Of a stretch of 64,000 nt of DNA, positions 21,306-32,739 are shown piece after piece (position 1 is the first letter of the stretch; each line of letters starts with the position of its first letter). The notes under the pieces were generated by a model. The model had not been told where the DNA came from. It saw nothing but the letters and a program-made list of their open reading frames with translations, and made no database searches. Source of the stretch: Acheta domesticus (lineage: Eukaryota; Arthropoda; Insecta; Orthoptera; Gryllidae). Both the position numbers and the translations under genes were made by a program. The DNA lies in assembly GCA_031308135.1 (NCBI GenBank), contig JAHLJT010008446.1, positions 165,218,006-165,282,005 on the forward strand, read 5' to 3'.

Positions 21306-22580
21306 TTATCTCATACCCTGGAACTGCTTCTGGTAAACAAGAGGATTAGTGATTTGTTTGGAAAGACTGGAGAGTCTGAGATCCATATTGGGGAGGAGGA
21401 GTTTCGAAGGGGCAAACGGGTCATTTGGAGGTTTCACAGGAGTGGAAAGATCGACATTAAGTTCCTGCAAAAGATTTCGCAATCGTATGCCTGGAGGCTG
21501 GGGTAGCGATGTTCGAGGAATATAAGAAGATTCATACTTTGGGCGAGTGATTATTCGGCGCCAAGGATGATTAAAGGGTCCTGACACTTTAGCACCATCA
21601 GACGCTAATAGAATATCTCGCCTTCTTTTTCAGGATGGCTCCCCAGCGTCAGCTAGAATGCACTCGATTCGGCTGGTGCGATACACACCTGTTGAGGTGG
21701 ATACCAGCGTGGTGGTCGAAGTGTCGAAGGAGCTGCAGAACCTTACTATTACTTCACTGCCGTAATCCAGGACTTGTGAGCCCCAAAAACTGGCAGTCAG
21801 CGAATGGAAGCTGTTTTCCTCCCAAGTACAGAATTAGATCGCTATGCAAGTAATATATTCTGCAGAAGTGCACTTCAGTAGATTTAGCAGGTGAGAACTT
21901 CATACCTGTTGACATGCTCCATTCATGCAGCTTGTTGAGCACCAGTTGGAGTTGCCTCTGGATCACACTTATGGTGCTGGATGAACAAAAGATGGCAAAA
22001 TCATCTACAAACAGCGATGCCTTTACAGGTTCCCTCACGACCGACGCTATACTATTTATGGCAATGGCAAACAGAGTGACACTTAGCACCGAGCCTTGGG
22101 GGACGCCGTTTTCAAGGGGGTGACTGATAGTGTGTCACCGATGCGAACTCTAAAAGATCTATTCGATAAGAAATTTTGGAGGAATAAGGGGAGCATCCCC
22201 CTGAATCCCCACGAGTGCAAGGTTCGCAGAATGCCGTACCTCCAAGTGGTGTCATATGCCTTTTCTATATCGAATAGTACGGCCACCAGGTGTTGTCTAA
22301 GGACGAACAAGGTTGAAATTTCCGTTGCCAAACCGACGAGATGGTCCAGGGTTGACCGGTGTTTCCTGAATCAGCACTGAATTGGTGTGAGGAGGTTTCT
22401 GCACTCCAGGGTCCAGACCAAGCGCTGGTTTACCATCCGTTCCAGAACTTTGCAAACGCAGCTGGTAAGAGGGAGAGGTCGGTAGATCGATGACAACGAC
22501 CGATCCTTTCCGTCCTTCAGAGCTGGGATAACTATGGCTTCTCGCCATAGAGAAGGGATGGTGTGCTCTTCCCAGATGCG
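21306..22580 (-). pseudogene. I-like LINE ORF2, reverse transcriptase domain
   Basis: Frame pieces give LVAVLFDIEKAYDTTWRYGI (the FD...AYD motif A), GILRTLHSWGFRG and, in a second frame, ASLFVDDFAIFCSS with the FVDD catalytic pair. EVHFCRIYYLHSDLILYLGG and LPFADCQFLGL follow. The frame breaks near 22085, 21754 and 21590 disable the enzyme although the catalytic Asp pair is preserved. Confidence 0.8.
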
Positions 22581-22583
22581 ATT

Positions 22584-23950
22584 CTAAAGGCGGAGGAGAA
22601 GTTGCATCGCCACATCAGGAAGATGTTGTAGCATAAGGTCATGTATTTCGTCAGGACCTGGAGCAGTTCTTTTTGCCAATGCGAGAGCAGAGCGCAATTC
22701 CGACATAGAGAAAGGGGTGTTGTAATCCACAGACGCTCTGCAGGAGAATTCCAGCGGACGGCTCTCCATCCTCTCCTTGATCAAAAGAAAGTCAGAAGCG
22801 TAGTTCGCCGAACTTGATATATGTTCATAGTGTGCAGCGAGTTCCTCTACAATCATATCTGGAGATGTGATCATTTCTCCGTTTTTCAGGAGACCTGGCA
22901 CCGTATTTGGTAAAGAGTGTCCTTTTATCTGTCGAATTTTTCTCCATACCAGGCGTGGTGGCGTGTGACAATTGAGAGACGAAACGTATTCTCTCCACGA
23001 TGCATTTTTGCTCTCTAAGATAGTTCTTCTAGCCTTCGCCCTGCATCTTTTATACTCGATTAAGTTATCCACTGTTGGATAGTGTCTGAGACGTGCCAGT
23101 GCCTTTTTTCGAGCACTGACCGCTCTCGAGCAGTTCACATTCCACCTCGGTTTACCACTTGCCTTCGGAATTGCGATGGAAGCAGCAGTGAGTACAGCGC
23201 TATTAAAATGTTCTGTCATTTCATCCACATTTCCGAAGGGACCATCAGACAGGTTAACATTATTTCGGAATGTCGACCAGTCAGCTCGTCGCACGATCCA
23301 TTGAGGGGGCCGTGCACAACTACGGCGAAGATGATCAATGTGGACAATCGTGGGGTAATGGTCGCTTCCATAAAGATCTTCTAATATGGTCCACCGCATA
23401 GCAGTAGCAAGTGAAGAGCTGCAAAGGGCTACATCAATAGCCGTGCTAGAATTCGTAGCTACGGCAAAATGAGTTGGTTCCCCAATGTTGGGAATAGCAA
23501 AATTCATGGTGTCGATGACAGATTCCAAGATAGCACCTCTTTGACACGTACGAGAAGAACCCCAAAGAGGGCTGTGGGCGTTTACATCTCCCACAACCAA
23601 GAAAGGTGTGGGCAATTGGTTTATTAGGCTTACGAGGTTAATCAACCGACACCGTTTGTCTTGGGGGAAAATAGATATTACATACGGTGAGTGAGAGGGA
23701 CGGCAGATACACCCGCACACAAACTGTTTGAAGGTCGGTGTGAACAGGGATTTCTGCAGAATGCGGAGAATCCTGGACCAAAGTAGTAACTCCGCCGTGA
23801 GCGCGGAGGCCGTCATCGACATCAACCCTATAAGGAGTGAAACCGCGAAAGTGTATGGGCGTTGGTGGAGAAAGATGCGTTTCCTGTAACAAAAATATTG
23901 AGATTGTATAACGGGACAACAAGAGTTTTAATTCGTCCCGTCGGAGGGAA
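22584..23950 (-). pseudogene. I-like LINE ORF2, apurinic-like endonuclease domain
   Basis: The frames carry the endonuclease signatures FLLQETHL (start), VDDGLRAHGGVTTLV, TVCNIYFPP, FLVVGDVNAHSPLWG and LYGSDHYPTIVHI in the correct order. The long frame 22584-23825 continues into the linker before RT (SELRSALALAKRTAPGPDEI, the .AKRTAPGPD.I start of the RT domain). The endonuclease nicks target DNA for target-primed reverse transcription. One frameshift lies near 23640. Confidence 0.8.
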
Positions 23951-24280
23951 AATCCATTCAGAATCCAGGATAGGAGAGCCGTTATTTAAGGATTTAAGAG
24001 GATTTTCTTCTTGTCTTTTTGCCGCCTCTGCTGTCCGAAGGGGCGAGTGTCTACCCCAACTGAAGTTTCCTCCGAGGCAGACTCATCCTGACCACTGCTC
24101 GACAGGCTCAGAGATCGCTCAGAGCGAGTCTCAGGAGTCGGGGTAGATGGTCGGAGTTTGGAGGATCTATCAGTTTTTTTCTTGTCCAGGTCAGAAGTCC
24201 GTGGGACATCAACCTTCTTGCGCGGCTGAGAAGTGGATTCTTGGTCTGACTTCGTTTCTGTTGCTTTCTTGAGTGGTGTT

Positions 24281-25400
24281 TTATATTTGGAGGGAATTAT
24301 TATTTTCCCACCTTGCAGAGGCGATGTCTTTTAAGGGAAGTCCACTGGGGATACCTGGCAACAGAAGTGAGCTACTGGAGGAGTAGCAGGTGATGTCTGA
24401 ATACTCGTCGTCACTTTCACCGTGTTCGCCAGAGTGCCTGAGATCTACAGGGTTCTTCACCAGGTATCGGCGTTTCGCTTCCGGAAAATATACTTTATCT
24501 GTCACTCTAATCTTTTGAAAATCCCTCTCTCTCAGATACGTGGGGCACTTGTTTGAGTTGGCCGCATGGTCTCCTTCATATTTTATGCAGTGGAGTGGTG
24601 ATGCACAGGGGTTCAGATCATGCGCGGATTTACCGCACTTTGCGCAAGCAGGGCTTACGGCCATGCACCTTTGTTGGGTATGACGGAACCTCTGACACTT
24701 GAAGCAGCGCAGGGGATTCGGCACATACTGCCTCACGCGAAGGTTATAATACCCACAGCTAATTTTCTCTGGGAGAGAAGGGAGATTAAAAGTCAGGATC
24801 AAGGTGGGAGTGGGGATCTCTTTCCCATTCTCCTTCCTCCTGATCCTACACACCTCCGCAACGCCGTGACTCTTAAAAAAAGGAGAGAAGTTCGTCCTGA
24901 CTTTCAAACGCAAAGTCTTCGTGATTGACCACTCCCTTACATAAGTTAAGGGTAGGGTGAGTGGTCACTTCCACTTGGAGGCCGGCAATCTGCTTGGTTT
25001 TTTGGATCTTGTCAATCTGCTCGCCGGTGCGCGCTTCAAAAAGAATGGTACCATTCCTCTGTCGCACGACCGCTTGCAGCTTTCCAAAACAGTCTTCAAT
25101 GGCTCGCGCGAGGCGGATGGCACTACCACTTTGAAGGTTTTTTCTACTTCAACACACGACATTAAAAGAAACCGAGGCTTTCTTGGTCTATCCTCCTCCC
25201 GAAGGAAGACGCTATTAACGTCTACCGTCCTGTCACATCGCCTCTCCCTTGCGGAAGAAGGCAAGGGGTTTGTTTTGAGCTCCATACAATTGACGCAGAT
25301 TCGTCTCCGTACTCGCCACCCACCATGGAGTCCAACAAGGGGACACCCCACTGGGGTGCCAGGGCTGACACGGAGATATAGTAGAGGAATGTCACAGCGC
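24281..25400 (-). pseudogene. I-like LINE ORF1 (Gag-like, CCHC zinc knuckles)
   Basis: Frames at 24965-25351 and 24281-24913 together form the ORF1 product. The C-terminal half has three zinc-knuckle blocks: CFKCQRFRHTQQRC, CAKCGKSAHDLNPC and CIKYEGDHAANSNKC. In the third the second Cys is Tyr. ORF1 of I-like elements binds RNA and forms the ribonucleoprotein particle. The N-terminal frame and the knuckle frame do not join without a frameshift near 24900. Confidence 0.75.
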
Positions 25401-25869
25401 TGCCCCGCCGTGGATCCCCCCGCTCACCCTGGAGTTCAGTGCAAGACCTAGTCCGAGCCGATTGATCGGGAGTGGGTTAGCTACCGACCACCCGTCTAGA
25501 ACAGTCCGAGGCCAAAGCAAGTGTGTTGAAACCTACAAGGAATGTTCCCCAAAATACGTAAACGTACCCCTTAGTGCAAGCCAAAAAAGTAGCACCAGGT
25601 CTAGTTGGGAAACAAACAGGTCTCTCATCTGCCAGGACACACATTCCCTCCGACACGGGTCGCCATGCACCGCAAACACATGGGTGGGCGTTCAGCATAC
25701 AGAGAAGGCCAGCGAGGAAGAAAAAGGAGTGAAAATAATATACATGACATGAAATGAGAAGCAAGCGGATGAAAAAATGGAGAAAGAAACACTTGAGAGC
25801 CCTCTCTGCATCCCCCCGTCAGGACGTGGACCAACCCACCTCGACGGGAACTCGAGGTTGGTTTTCAGA

Positions 25870-26790
25870 ATATTGACCCAGTTATATTTTCAATTATGAG
25901 TATTTTCAGATGTGTTACTCAGTTTGTTTAATAATTTATAGCATTGTTTTGGGTATCTATTTTCAGGCTTTTGTATAAATTTCGTAAAATACAGCATTGC
26001 TCTCTTCAGAATTTGTGTACTCAATGGGGCCAAACCCGTCTCCATTCTTACCATTTACCAGGAGTGCATTTCGGTAACACTAACAGAAGTTTAAAAAATC
26101 CTGCTTGAAGTTTGTCCGCTATATCTAAGTGCCGCAGTTCCCAAATGGATGAAGCGTACAGGAAGACGGAGCTCACTGTTGAATTGAATATATCTAATCT
26201 AGATTGCCAATCTGCAAATTTACCTTCAATTAATATCTTCCAAAGGGATCCCATAGCAATCCTAGCTTTGGACAGGAACTCGTCTGCAGCTGTTCTAAAT
26301 AATCCTGAGCTAGTGAATGTTACCCCTATGTATGTATAAGAATGAACTTGCTTTATAACGTGTTCTCTGTATTTAAGTTGTCTTGTTTTATTTTGTTTAC
26401 CTCCTTTGTTATAGATAAGCAGATGTGTTTCTTTTCATTGACATCTAAGTGGTTTATATCGCAATACTTAGAGAGAGTGTTCATTTTATATTGCAAATCG
26501 ATGATGTTGTCTGAAAGTATTACTATATCATCAGCGAAAATGAGCATTTCTATTTTTTCTTCGATTTTGTCATGTCCATTTTGCATAAAAATGTTAGGAT
26601 TTGTTATTACTGTACATACATCTATTGTCACTCCTTTAAATATACATGAAGCGTACGGGATAAAATGAATCGAAAGACACACATCGAAAGATTTCTTACT
26701 TATACCAGTCCGTTCAGATCGACCACGGAATGTCAATTTTGGAGAAAATCTACTAAATGATTTAGGCACTACAGTTGTTCATTGACAAAC
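25870..26790 (-). pseudogene. Non-LTR reverse-transcriptase fragment
   Basis: The frame 26353-26769 holds MLIFADDIVILSDN (catalytic FADD) and LSKYCDINHLDVNEKKHICL, the YC....L.VN..K motif. The next frame (26048-26254, extended upstream) has TYIGVTFTSSGLF, then SRLDIFNSTVSSVFLYASSI. This is a LINE palm/thumb remnant of a clade different from the neighbouring I-like element, whose 5' end abuts it at about 25866. Confidence 0.7.
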
Positions 26791-26879
26791 TGATAGCTAT
26801 TAGGTTGATTGAGTGCCGGGCACGTCAACTGCTATGGGATTTACAGAATATCCAAAACGCCACTCAAATTATTTTTGGA

Positions 26880-27850
26880 GACTCACATCGCCTCAAATGA
26901 GGCCCGGGAAATTCGAATTTTCCATTTCAAAATTTTTCCATTTTATGCAAAAAATACTCATATTTTCAAAATATTGAACTTGATCATATTTGGAGATCTT
27001 TTTTTCATTCATTAAGAAAAAAATCTTCATAACTGTAGTTGTAGGAAAGCGACGAAAAAATGTTAATTTTTGCAATTTCCGAAACATTGGGGAACGATCC
27101 TGTGACCTGCACCATTATTTTTAAGCGTCCTTTAGGCTATTAGTGATAAAAATTAAATAAAAATGTGGTGCCGTTTTTAAGAAAAAATGATTTAAAAAAT
27201 ATGTCTGACACAAAATAACGCAGAAAAGATTCATTTTCGAAAAGTTGAACATGACATTATTTAAGATGTTTCTAATAAACACATTTCATTATGAAAAAAT
27301 TGTCTTCATAATATTGTGGACGTAGGAAGACGCCGAAAAATTTTGTTTTTTTCAATTTTACGAAAATTAGAGTTTTCAACGAAAATGGGACTTGCACATT
27401 TCTGTTAAACGTATATTACTATATCCGACAATAAAATTTAAAAAAAATGGGATTCATTCTTTGAAGTTTGAAAATGTCCCAGGGACTACATGTAAAGAAC
27501 CACCAAATTTAAAATATAGGTTTCAAAGCTTAATGGCCGCGACATCACCCAGATCCATTGTGGAATAATAGTTTTGGAGAAAATCGGCTGAACGGTTTAG
27601 TCGTTAGCGATGTTCACATACAGACGGACACACAGACCAAAAGACTTTTTGCCGTCTTTCAACTTTTCGTTATCAAAGACCAACAAAAGATGTATTCTGG
27701 CTACACCATGTGTTACAAGACTTTCTTTCTAAATTTAGAAATTGGATTTATCCACTTTTTCGTTACTAGAACCCAGACATTTCGGCGTTTTCCAACCGAA
27801 AATTCAATTTCTCCCGCAGCATTACATAACTTTCTCTTTACTGCGTAAGC
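26880..27850 (-). repeat. Repeat U, diverged minus-strand copy
   Basis: In reverse orientation it has the U landmarks GCGATGTTCACATACAGACG, TTTATCCACTTTTTCGTTAC and TTACATAACTTTCTC in the order seen in 34056-34857. A good palindrome is not preserved at its right end. No gene. Confidence 0.55.
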
Positions 27851-28079
27851 GATAGCAAGGACGTGAGGAGGCTGCTTCCGCGTTCTGCAGTATCCGTTAA
27901 CAGCAGGTAACATTACTTGCACTTCATGTAGCAAACACAAGGCACCCACATATTTTGCCGTTGAAGGCAGTTTTCCATTATTACCAGCTTCCATTTTCGA
28001 CAAGTTTGATTGTATAAATAATCATTTAAAAACTAATCCTGAATCATTGAAAATCGAATCTTTGTATTTACGTTAGAAA

Positions 28080-28622
28080 TAATATCGATTTTATCTCCTT
28101 GACGGAATTAACTGAGTATTCCGTTGAAAATGTTTTTGAAATTTCTGTTGTACATCTTCCTAAGCTAAAAATGATATTGCTTTGCATCTACAGGCCTCCC
28201 ATAGAGCTACAGATTACATTTTATTCTTAGAGAAACTAGAGATAACACTAATCAAAGTCATCAATCGCTCTTTTGAATCCATTGTAGTACGCGGAGATTT
28301 TAACATTGATTTTCTGGTCGAATTATCGTTCTCCATATTGTCGCGGCAAAAAGTATTATTCTTTCATGAAGAACATGACGAGGTTTAAGGGCACATATTT
28401 ATAGCTAATTTACCTTCCAAAATAGATTTTATTATATAGGGACGAATATTTTGTCAACAAAACTTGACATAAAAGCTTTTTTTCTCTTTTCAAAATTCGA
28501 CTGGAATATGGCTTCGGACAGACATCACAGAATTATGAAAACGTGAACAGATTTCACTGCTCCCCATAGCTCATCACACACAGTTTTTAACTGTTTTTGA
28601 CGTAAATAAATAAGTAAATAAA
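28080..28622 (+). mobile_element. CR1-like LINE: endonuclease piece fused to 3' end, internally deleted
   Basis: Frames read LLCIYRPP (the YRPP endonuclease motif, about 28175-28200) and SIVVRGDFNIDFLVE (28280-28325, the .GDFN motif). The 3' segment CACAGTTTTTAACTGTTTTTGAC with AAATAAATAAG repeats (28575-28622) matches the 3' end of the CR1-like copy at 36296-37215. Everything between, including the RT, is missing. Its tail stops about 30 bases from the splice donor of centrin exon 28653-28837. Confidence 0.6.
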
Positions 28623-28652
28623 TATATAAAAATATAATAGGAAAAAACTTAC

Positions 28653-28837
28653 CTGTAATTCCTCATCTGTCAAATTCTCTCCCAATTCTCTTGATACACG
28701 TTTCAAATTCTTAAATGAAATTTTGCCTGTTTCATCGTCATCAAACAAACGGAACGCTTTCATTATCTCTTCTCTTGAGTCCTTTTCAGCCATTTTCTCG
28801 GACATTAACTTACAAAAGTCGTCAAACGTCAGAATAC
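28653..28837 (-). CDS. CETN2: Centrin, coding exon with EF-hands 2 (end) and 3
   Basis: A 185-base exon between a TTTTTAG acceptor (intron side 28838-28840) and a GTAAGT donor (28647-28652). It completes a glycine codon split with the previous exon, then encodes 61 codons starting [20 protein letters not shown] and ending ENLTDEELQ. It includes [16 protein letters not shown], the EF-3 loop, whose last ligand position is Asn as in vertebrate centrins. Intron phases are 1 before and 0 after. Frame reading continues past the donor into intron, so longer ORFs over this region are not real exon extensions. Confidence 0.95.
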
Positions 28838-28939
28838 CTAAAAACAATCGAGACAATATTAATATACGAGTAATAAAAATGTCAATAATAATAATTATAA
28901 TAATAGTGACGCTTGTGATAATGATAATGTTAATAATAA

Positions 28940-28965
28940 AAACAACAACAATACTACTACTACTT

Positions 28966-29034
<69 letters not shown>

Positions 29035-29058
29035 ATAATAATAATAATAATAATAATA
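28940..29058. repeat. ACT/AAT trinucleotide microsatellite
   Basis: About 28 ACT/TAC units run into AAT units ending at 29058. A restriction-like-endonuclease LINE starts exactly beyond it, which fits the TAA-repeat target preference known for Dong-type elements. The poly-Ser/poly-Ile frames over it are meaningless. Confidence 0.9.
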
Positions 29059-29059
29059 A

Positions 29060-29685
29060 CTCCTCCTAGGGAGTACACGACCTTGCAGTTGGTGGTGGAG
29101 CTTGAGTACCCCCATGAGCCTGAGAGCTATGTCAGAGGTAACTTAGCTACCGGTAGGGCCTCCCTTGCTGAATAGGTTGAAGGTGAGGGGTCCGACGAAG
29201 GAGTACTCCATTTTGAGGAGAGTGGGAAATAAGTCGAGAGGGAAGGGCCATGAAACTTTGGACTTCCTCTTATCGGCCCATGGAGGGTACCGGAGAGAAA
29301 CTGGGTTGGCACACCAAGCCACTGATTAGAGTAGAGGCCCGAACCTTGCATTAGCCAGCGAAGGAGGCTGCCTTCAGCAGAAACATCTTAAATACAAGAG
29401 TTTGGAAATCAAGATCAGCCTAATGTGGGGCGTAAAAGCACAGTTAGTACCGGTAGTTATCGGAGCTCTGGGATTTGTTGCGCAAGATGTGTGTAACAAC
29501 TTGGATAAACTTCCAGGTCATTCAAAGGACTGGCAAGTACAAGAAATTGCTTTATTTGGCACAGCTCACATTTTGCGCAAAGTATTGTAGAGGCACTGAC
29601 AGTCACCGGATCTGCTCCTTAGGTAGCTGGTTGCAACCTGGAGTATTTTATATTCAGCCGACTCATAAAATCTCTAGTCCTGAAT
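29060..29685 (+). mobile_element. R4/Dong-like LINE, 5' UTR fused to 3' end (internal deletion)
   Basis: The 5' part (GGAGTACACGACC, GTTGGTGGTGGA, CATGAGCCTGAGAGCTAT) matches 31731-32010. At about 29390 it jumps to the 3' region (TACAAGAGTTTGGAAATC), which encodes MWGVKAQLVPVVIGALGFVA of the region after the endonuclease, and ends in the conserved CAGCCGAC(T/A)CATAA 3' UTR. The RT and most of the endonuclease are deleted. Confidence 0.7.
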
Positions 29686-31700
29686 TAGAAAAATATTACA
29701 AGAAGAACTACACGCCAATCACTTGTTTGCAGTACTGTACAAAGTTATAACTGCAGTCATAACTGACGGAATGTACAGACATCTACAGAATTAGTAGAGG
29801 CCAGCTGAACACTAAGGATGTCGCAAAGCCTCTTATGGCTGTAAGGAAATCTTGCTACTGAATAAAGTCATTTTGAATGATGTAAAGAAACAAAAAACGT
29901 AATTTAAGCATGCCTTGGATTGACTACCAAAAGGCCTTTGATAGTGTAACACACTATTGGATTTTGAAGATCCTAGAGATCTATCGATTTCATTCCAGAC
30001 ATATTGAATTTTGCAAGGCTAGTATGAAGTTGTGGAGTACCAGGTTACTAATCCACAGCGGAAAGGAAGAAGTAGAAACCAGAAGTATTCAGATCAACAG
30101 GGGTATTTTTCAAGGAGATTCACTATCCCCACTGCTGTTTTGCATTAGTTTGATCCCACTATCTAGACAGTTGTCGCAAGCTGACTTTAGCAATGACATC
30201 TGCATGAAGTTTGGTCATGACAAGTGTGCAAAAATGAATGTAAAAAGAGGCAATTTGACAACGTCGGAGAGCATTGATGGTGATACGCACACAGTGATTG
30301 AAGATCTTGAGCCACGTAAAACTGACAAATATCTGGGCATTGAAGAATGTGAGACCATTTCAAACGACGTAATTCGAGATGGGAACGAGAGAATTCGCAG
30401 GGAGTATTACAGAAGAGACAGGTCCTGCAGTCCGCTCTGAACTCGCGGAATAAAATATCTGCAATAGGTAGTTTGGCGGTTCCGGTAGTCGAGTACAGTT
30501 CCGGACTAGTGGACTGGACTGAGCAAGAAATTCGCATCATGGATCGAAAAATCAGAAAACTGCTAACAATGCTTCATGTTTCCCACCCTCGAGCTAATGT
30601 ACATAGACTGCATGTGTCACGTAAGGAAGGAGGAAGAGGCCTCAGACAAATTGAGGCCTCCTGGCACAACGCAATAGTCGGGATGGGAAAGTATGTAGTC
30701 AGCCATCAAGATGACCCTCTAATGAGGCAGGTCATGAAATCTGACCGAAGAATGGGAAAACAAAGGCATTGTTAGTGTAGCGAGAAGCATTCCAAAGAAA
30801 ACTATGCAAGACACGCAGAATGACAGAGACACTGAACTTCTGATGCTACTTAACATTAAATGTGAGACGCTAAAAATGTTAAAGAAATCGTGGAGAGACA
30901 AACCCCTCCACAGAGAATATTTGAAACGAATGGACACAGCACAGATCAATGAAGATCAATCATTTATGTGAATTAAAAGGGGAAGAATGAAGCCAGAATC
31001 GGAAGCACCTATAATAGCTGCCCAAAAGCATACGTTGAGAACACGACATTATGATAAAGCGGTTCTTAAAATCTCCCAAGATGATAAATGCCGCATATGC
31101 CAGGAATACGTAGAAACCAATGATCATATTGTCTCAGCTTGTCCAATCCTAGCAAAGACTGAATACTTGAAAAGACACGACAGGGTGTGTAGCTACGAAC
31201 ACTCATTAAAATCGGTGGTCTGTTGGATTGTGTACGATATTGTACGACCAACAAATTTAAACTGATCGCAAGATAGCGGCCAACAAACCGGATATAGTTA
31301 TCCGGGATTTGGAGAAAAAATTGCGTTTACTTGTCGATGTTGCTGTATCTTGCGAACAAAACGTCGTTACCAAGGAGGCAAAGAAACGTCTTAGATACAA
31401 GAGTTTGGAAATCGAGATCAGCCGAATGTGGGGCGTAAAAGCACAGGTCGTACCGATAGTAATCGGAGCTCTGGGGTTTGTTCCGCAAAATTTGTGTAAG
31501 ACGTGTCTAAACTCCCAGGTAATTCAAAAGAGTGGGAAGTGCAAGAAATCGCTTTATTTGGGACAGACCATATTTTGCGCAAAGTATTGTAGAAGCACCA
31601 ACAGTCCCTAAATCTGCTCTTAAGTAGCCGGTTGCAACCTGGAGTAGATTTTATATTAAGCCGACACATAACATCTTTAGTGATATAGGAATAATAATAA
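29686..31700 (+). mobile_element. R4/Dong-like LINE, RT to 3' end, inactive
   Basis: Frames in order are WIDYQKAFDSVTHYWILKIL (RT motif A), GIFQGDSLSPLLFCISLIPL (motif B), KYLGIEECETISND, AVPVVEYSSGLVDWTEQEIR, then CRICQEYVETNDHIVSACPI (CCHC-type finger), DVAVSCEQNVVTKEAKKR (endonuclease) and the 3' UTR. The block holding the catalytic YxDD of the RT is deleted between about 30180 and 30190. The 3' end at about 31685 runs into ATAATAATAATAATAATAT. Confidence 0.8.
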
Positions 31701-31720
31701 TAATAATATAAAATAATAAT

Positions 31721-32590
31721 AACTCCACCTGGGGAGTACACGACCTTGTAGTTGGTGGTGGAACTTAAATACACCCATGAGCCTGAGAGCTATATCAGTG
31801 GTCGCCTAGCTACTGGTAGGGCCTCCCCTGATGAACAGGTTGAAGGTGAGGGGTCAGACGAAGAAGTACTCCATTTTGAGGTGAGTGGGAAGTAATTAGG
31901 GAAGTGTCACGAATCTTTCGACTTCCTGTTATCGTCTTATAGGGGGTACAGGAGAGAAACCAGGCCGTTGATTAGAGTGAAGGCCCGAACCTTGCTTTAG
32001 TCACCAAAAGACGCTGCCGTCAGCAGTCAGTGAAAATTCCGTAGGGTTATTAATGGCGACTGGCGATCAGAGGGACCCCTTGCTGGGCCCTGCAGAGGGA
32101 TGTCCCGAGGCCACTGTGGGTTGCAGTAACGGATGGCAGGAAATAATCCATGGGTTAAGTGTGATCTGTGAACTCGAACTTTCTTCCTGCAAATCTTCAC
32201 TTACAACCAGTGAGCAAAATGGATAGAAGAAGAAATGTAATGAACCATAACGTGTCTTTTTCTACCAATGCCCATAACTGTTCAGAAACCGAGCTAATGT
32301 CACTTTGTCGACGTCTGGCCATCCCATGGATGTTAATCTCAGGGACATCTGTTCTCAGGGACATCATGTTCTTCATGAAAGTCGGTAGTAGCTCGAAACC
32401 ATCGTCAGATATGGACATGGGATGAATTAAAGGAGGTGATGTGGTCCTTTTACTACGCAAAAGCGAAAAAATCGGGGCTCGGAACTAGACGATTTCAGGT
32501 GGAGAGAGCGGAACCCAGAAGAGAGTTCTAGGATACTGTTCTGACGAACGCTATCTCAAAGATTTCAGAGGTCATGACCAAAAGATTTCG
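31721..32590 (+). mobile_element. R4/Dong-like LINE, 5' UTR and ORF start, 3'-truncated
   Basis: It starts directly after a TAA-type repeat that also ends the preceding copy, so the two are head to tail. The 5' UTR matches 29060-29390. From about 32420 the frame DELKEVMWSFYYAKAKKSGL, with TRRFQVERAEPRREF after it, marks the ORF N-terminus of this class. Similarity stops near 32590, before any RT block. Confidence 0.65.
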
Positions 32591-32739
32591 ATAAAAATGA
32601 GTTAAAATTTAATTGAATACGATTGTTCATGACAAAGCTAGACAAAAGACAATGGAAAACTTGAATAATGTTGATGTTCTTTTTTTCAAATGAATTAAAA
32701 TATTGTTGTGCAATCTAGCACGTTATTAGTGCAAAAGTA

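Larger units (their letters stand above)
20206..25866 (-). mobile_element. I-like non-LTR retrotransposon, nearly full length, inactive
   Basis: Minus-strand order is 5' UTR (about 25450-25866), Gag-like ORF1, then an ORF2 with apurinic endonuclease, reverse transcriptase and RNase H, as in the I superfamily. The 3' end reads GAAGCGCCCTCTAAACCCTA and then ATCA repeats (about 20205-20230). The same end occurs at 40746-40775. All domains are present but ORF2 is split by several frameshifts and stops. Confidence 0.85.

Noticed and set aside
24620..25451. Plus-strand ORFs of 102 and 164 codons
   Set aside because: Antisense to the zinc-knuckle ORF1 of the I-like LINE, with no protein motif of their own.
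28940..29058. CRISPR-like repeat array
   Set aside because: It is a simple trinucleotide repeat without spacers, in a eukaryotic sequence.
28587..29078. 163-codon minus ORF with poly-Ser/poly-Ile
   Set aside because: It reads through the centrin exon splice sites into intron and translates a trinucleotide microsatellite. Only 28653-28837 is coding.
28723..29175. 150-codon plus ORF with poly-Leu/Ile
   Set aside because: Antisense shadow of the centrin exon plus microsatellite.
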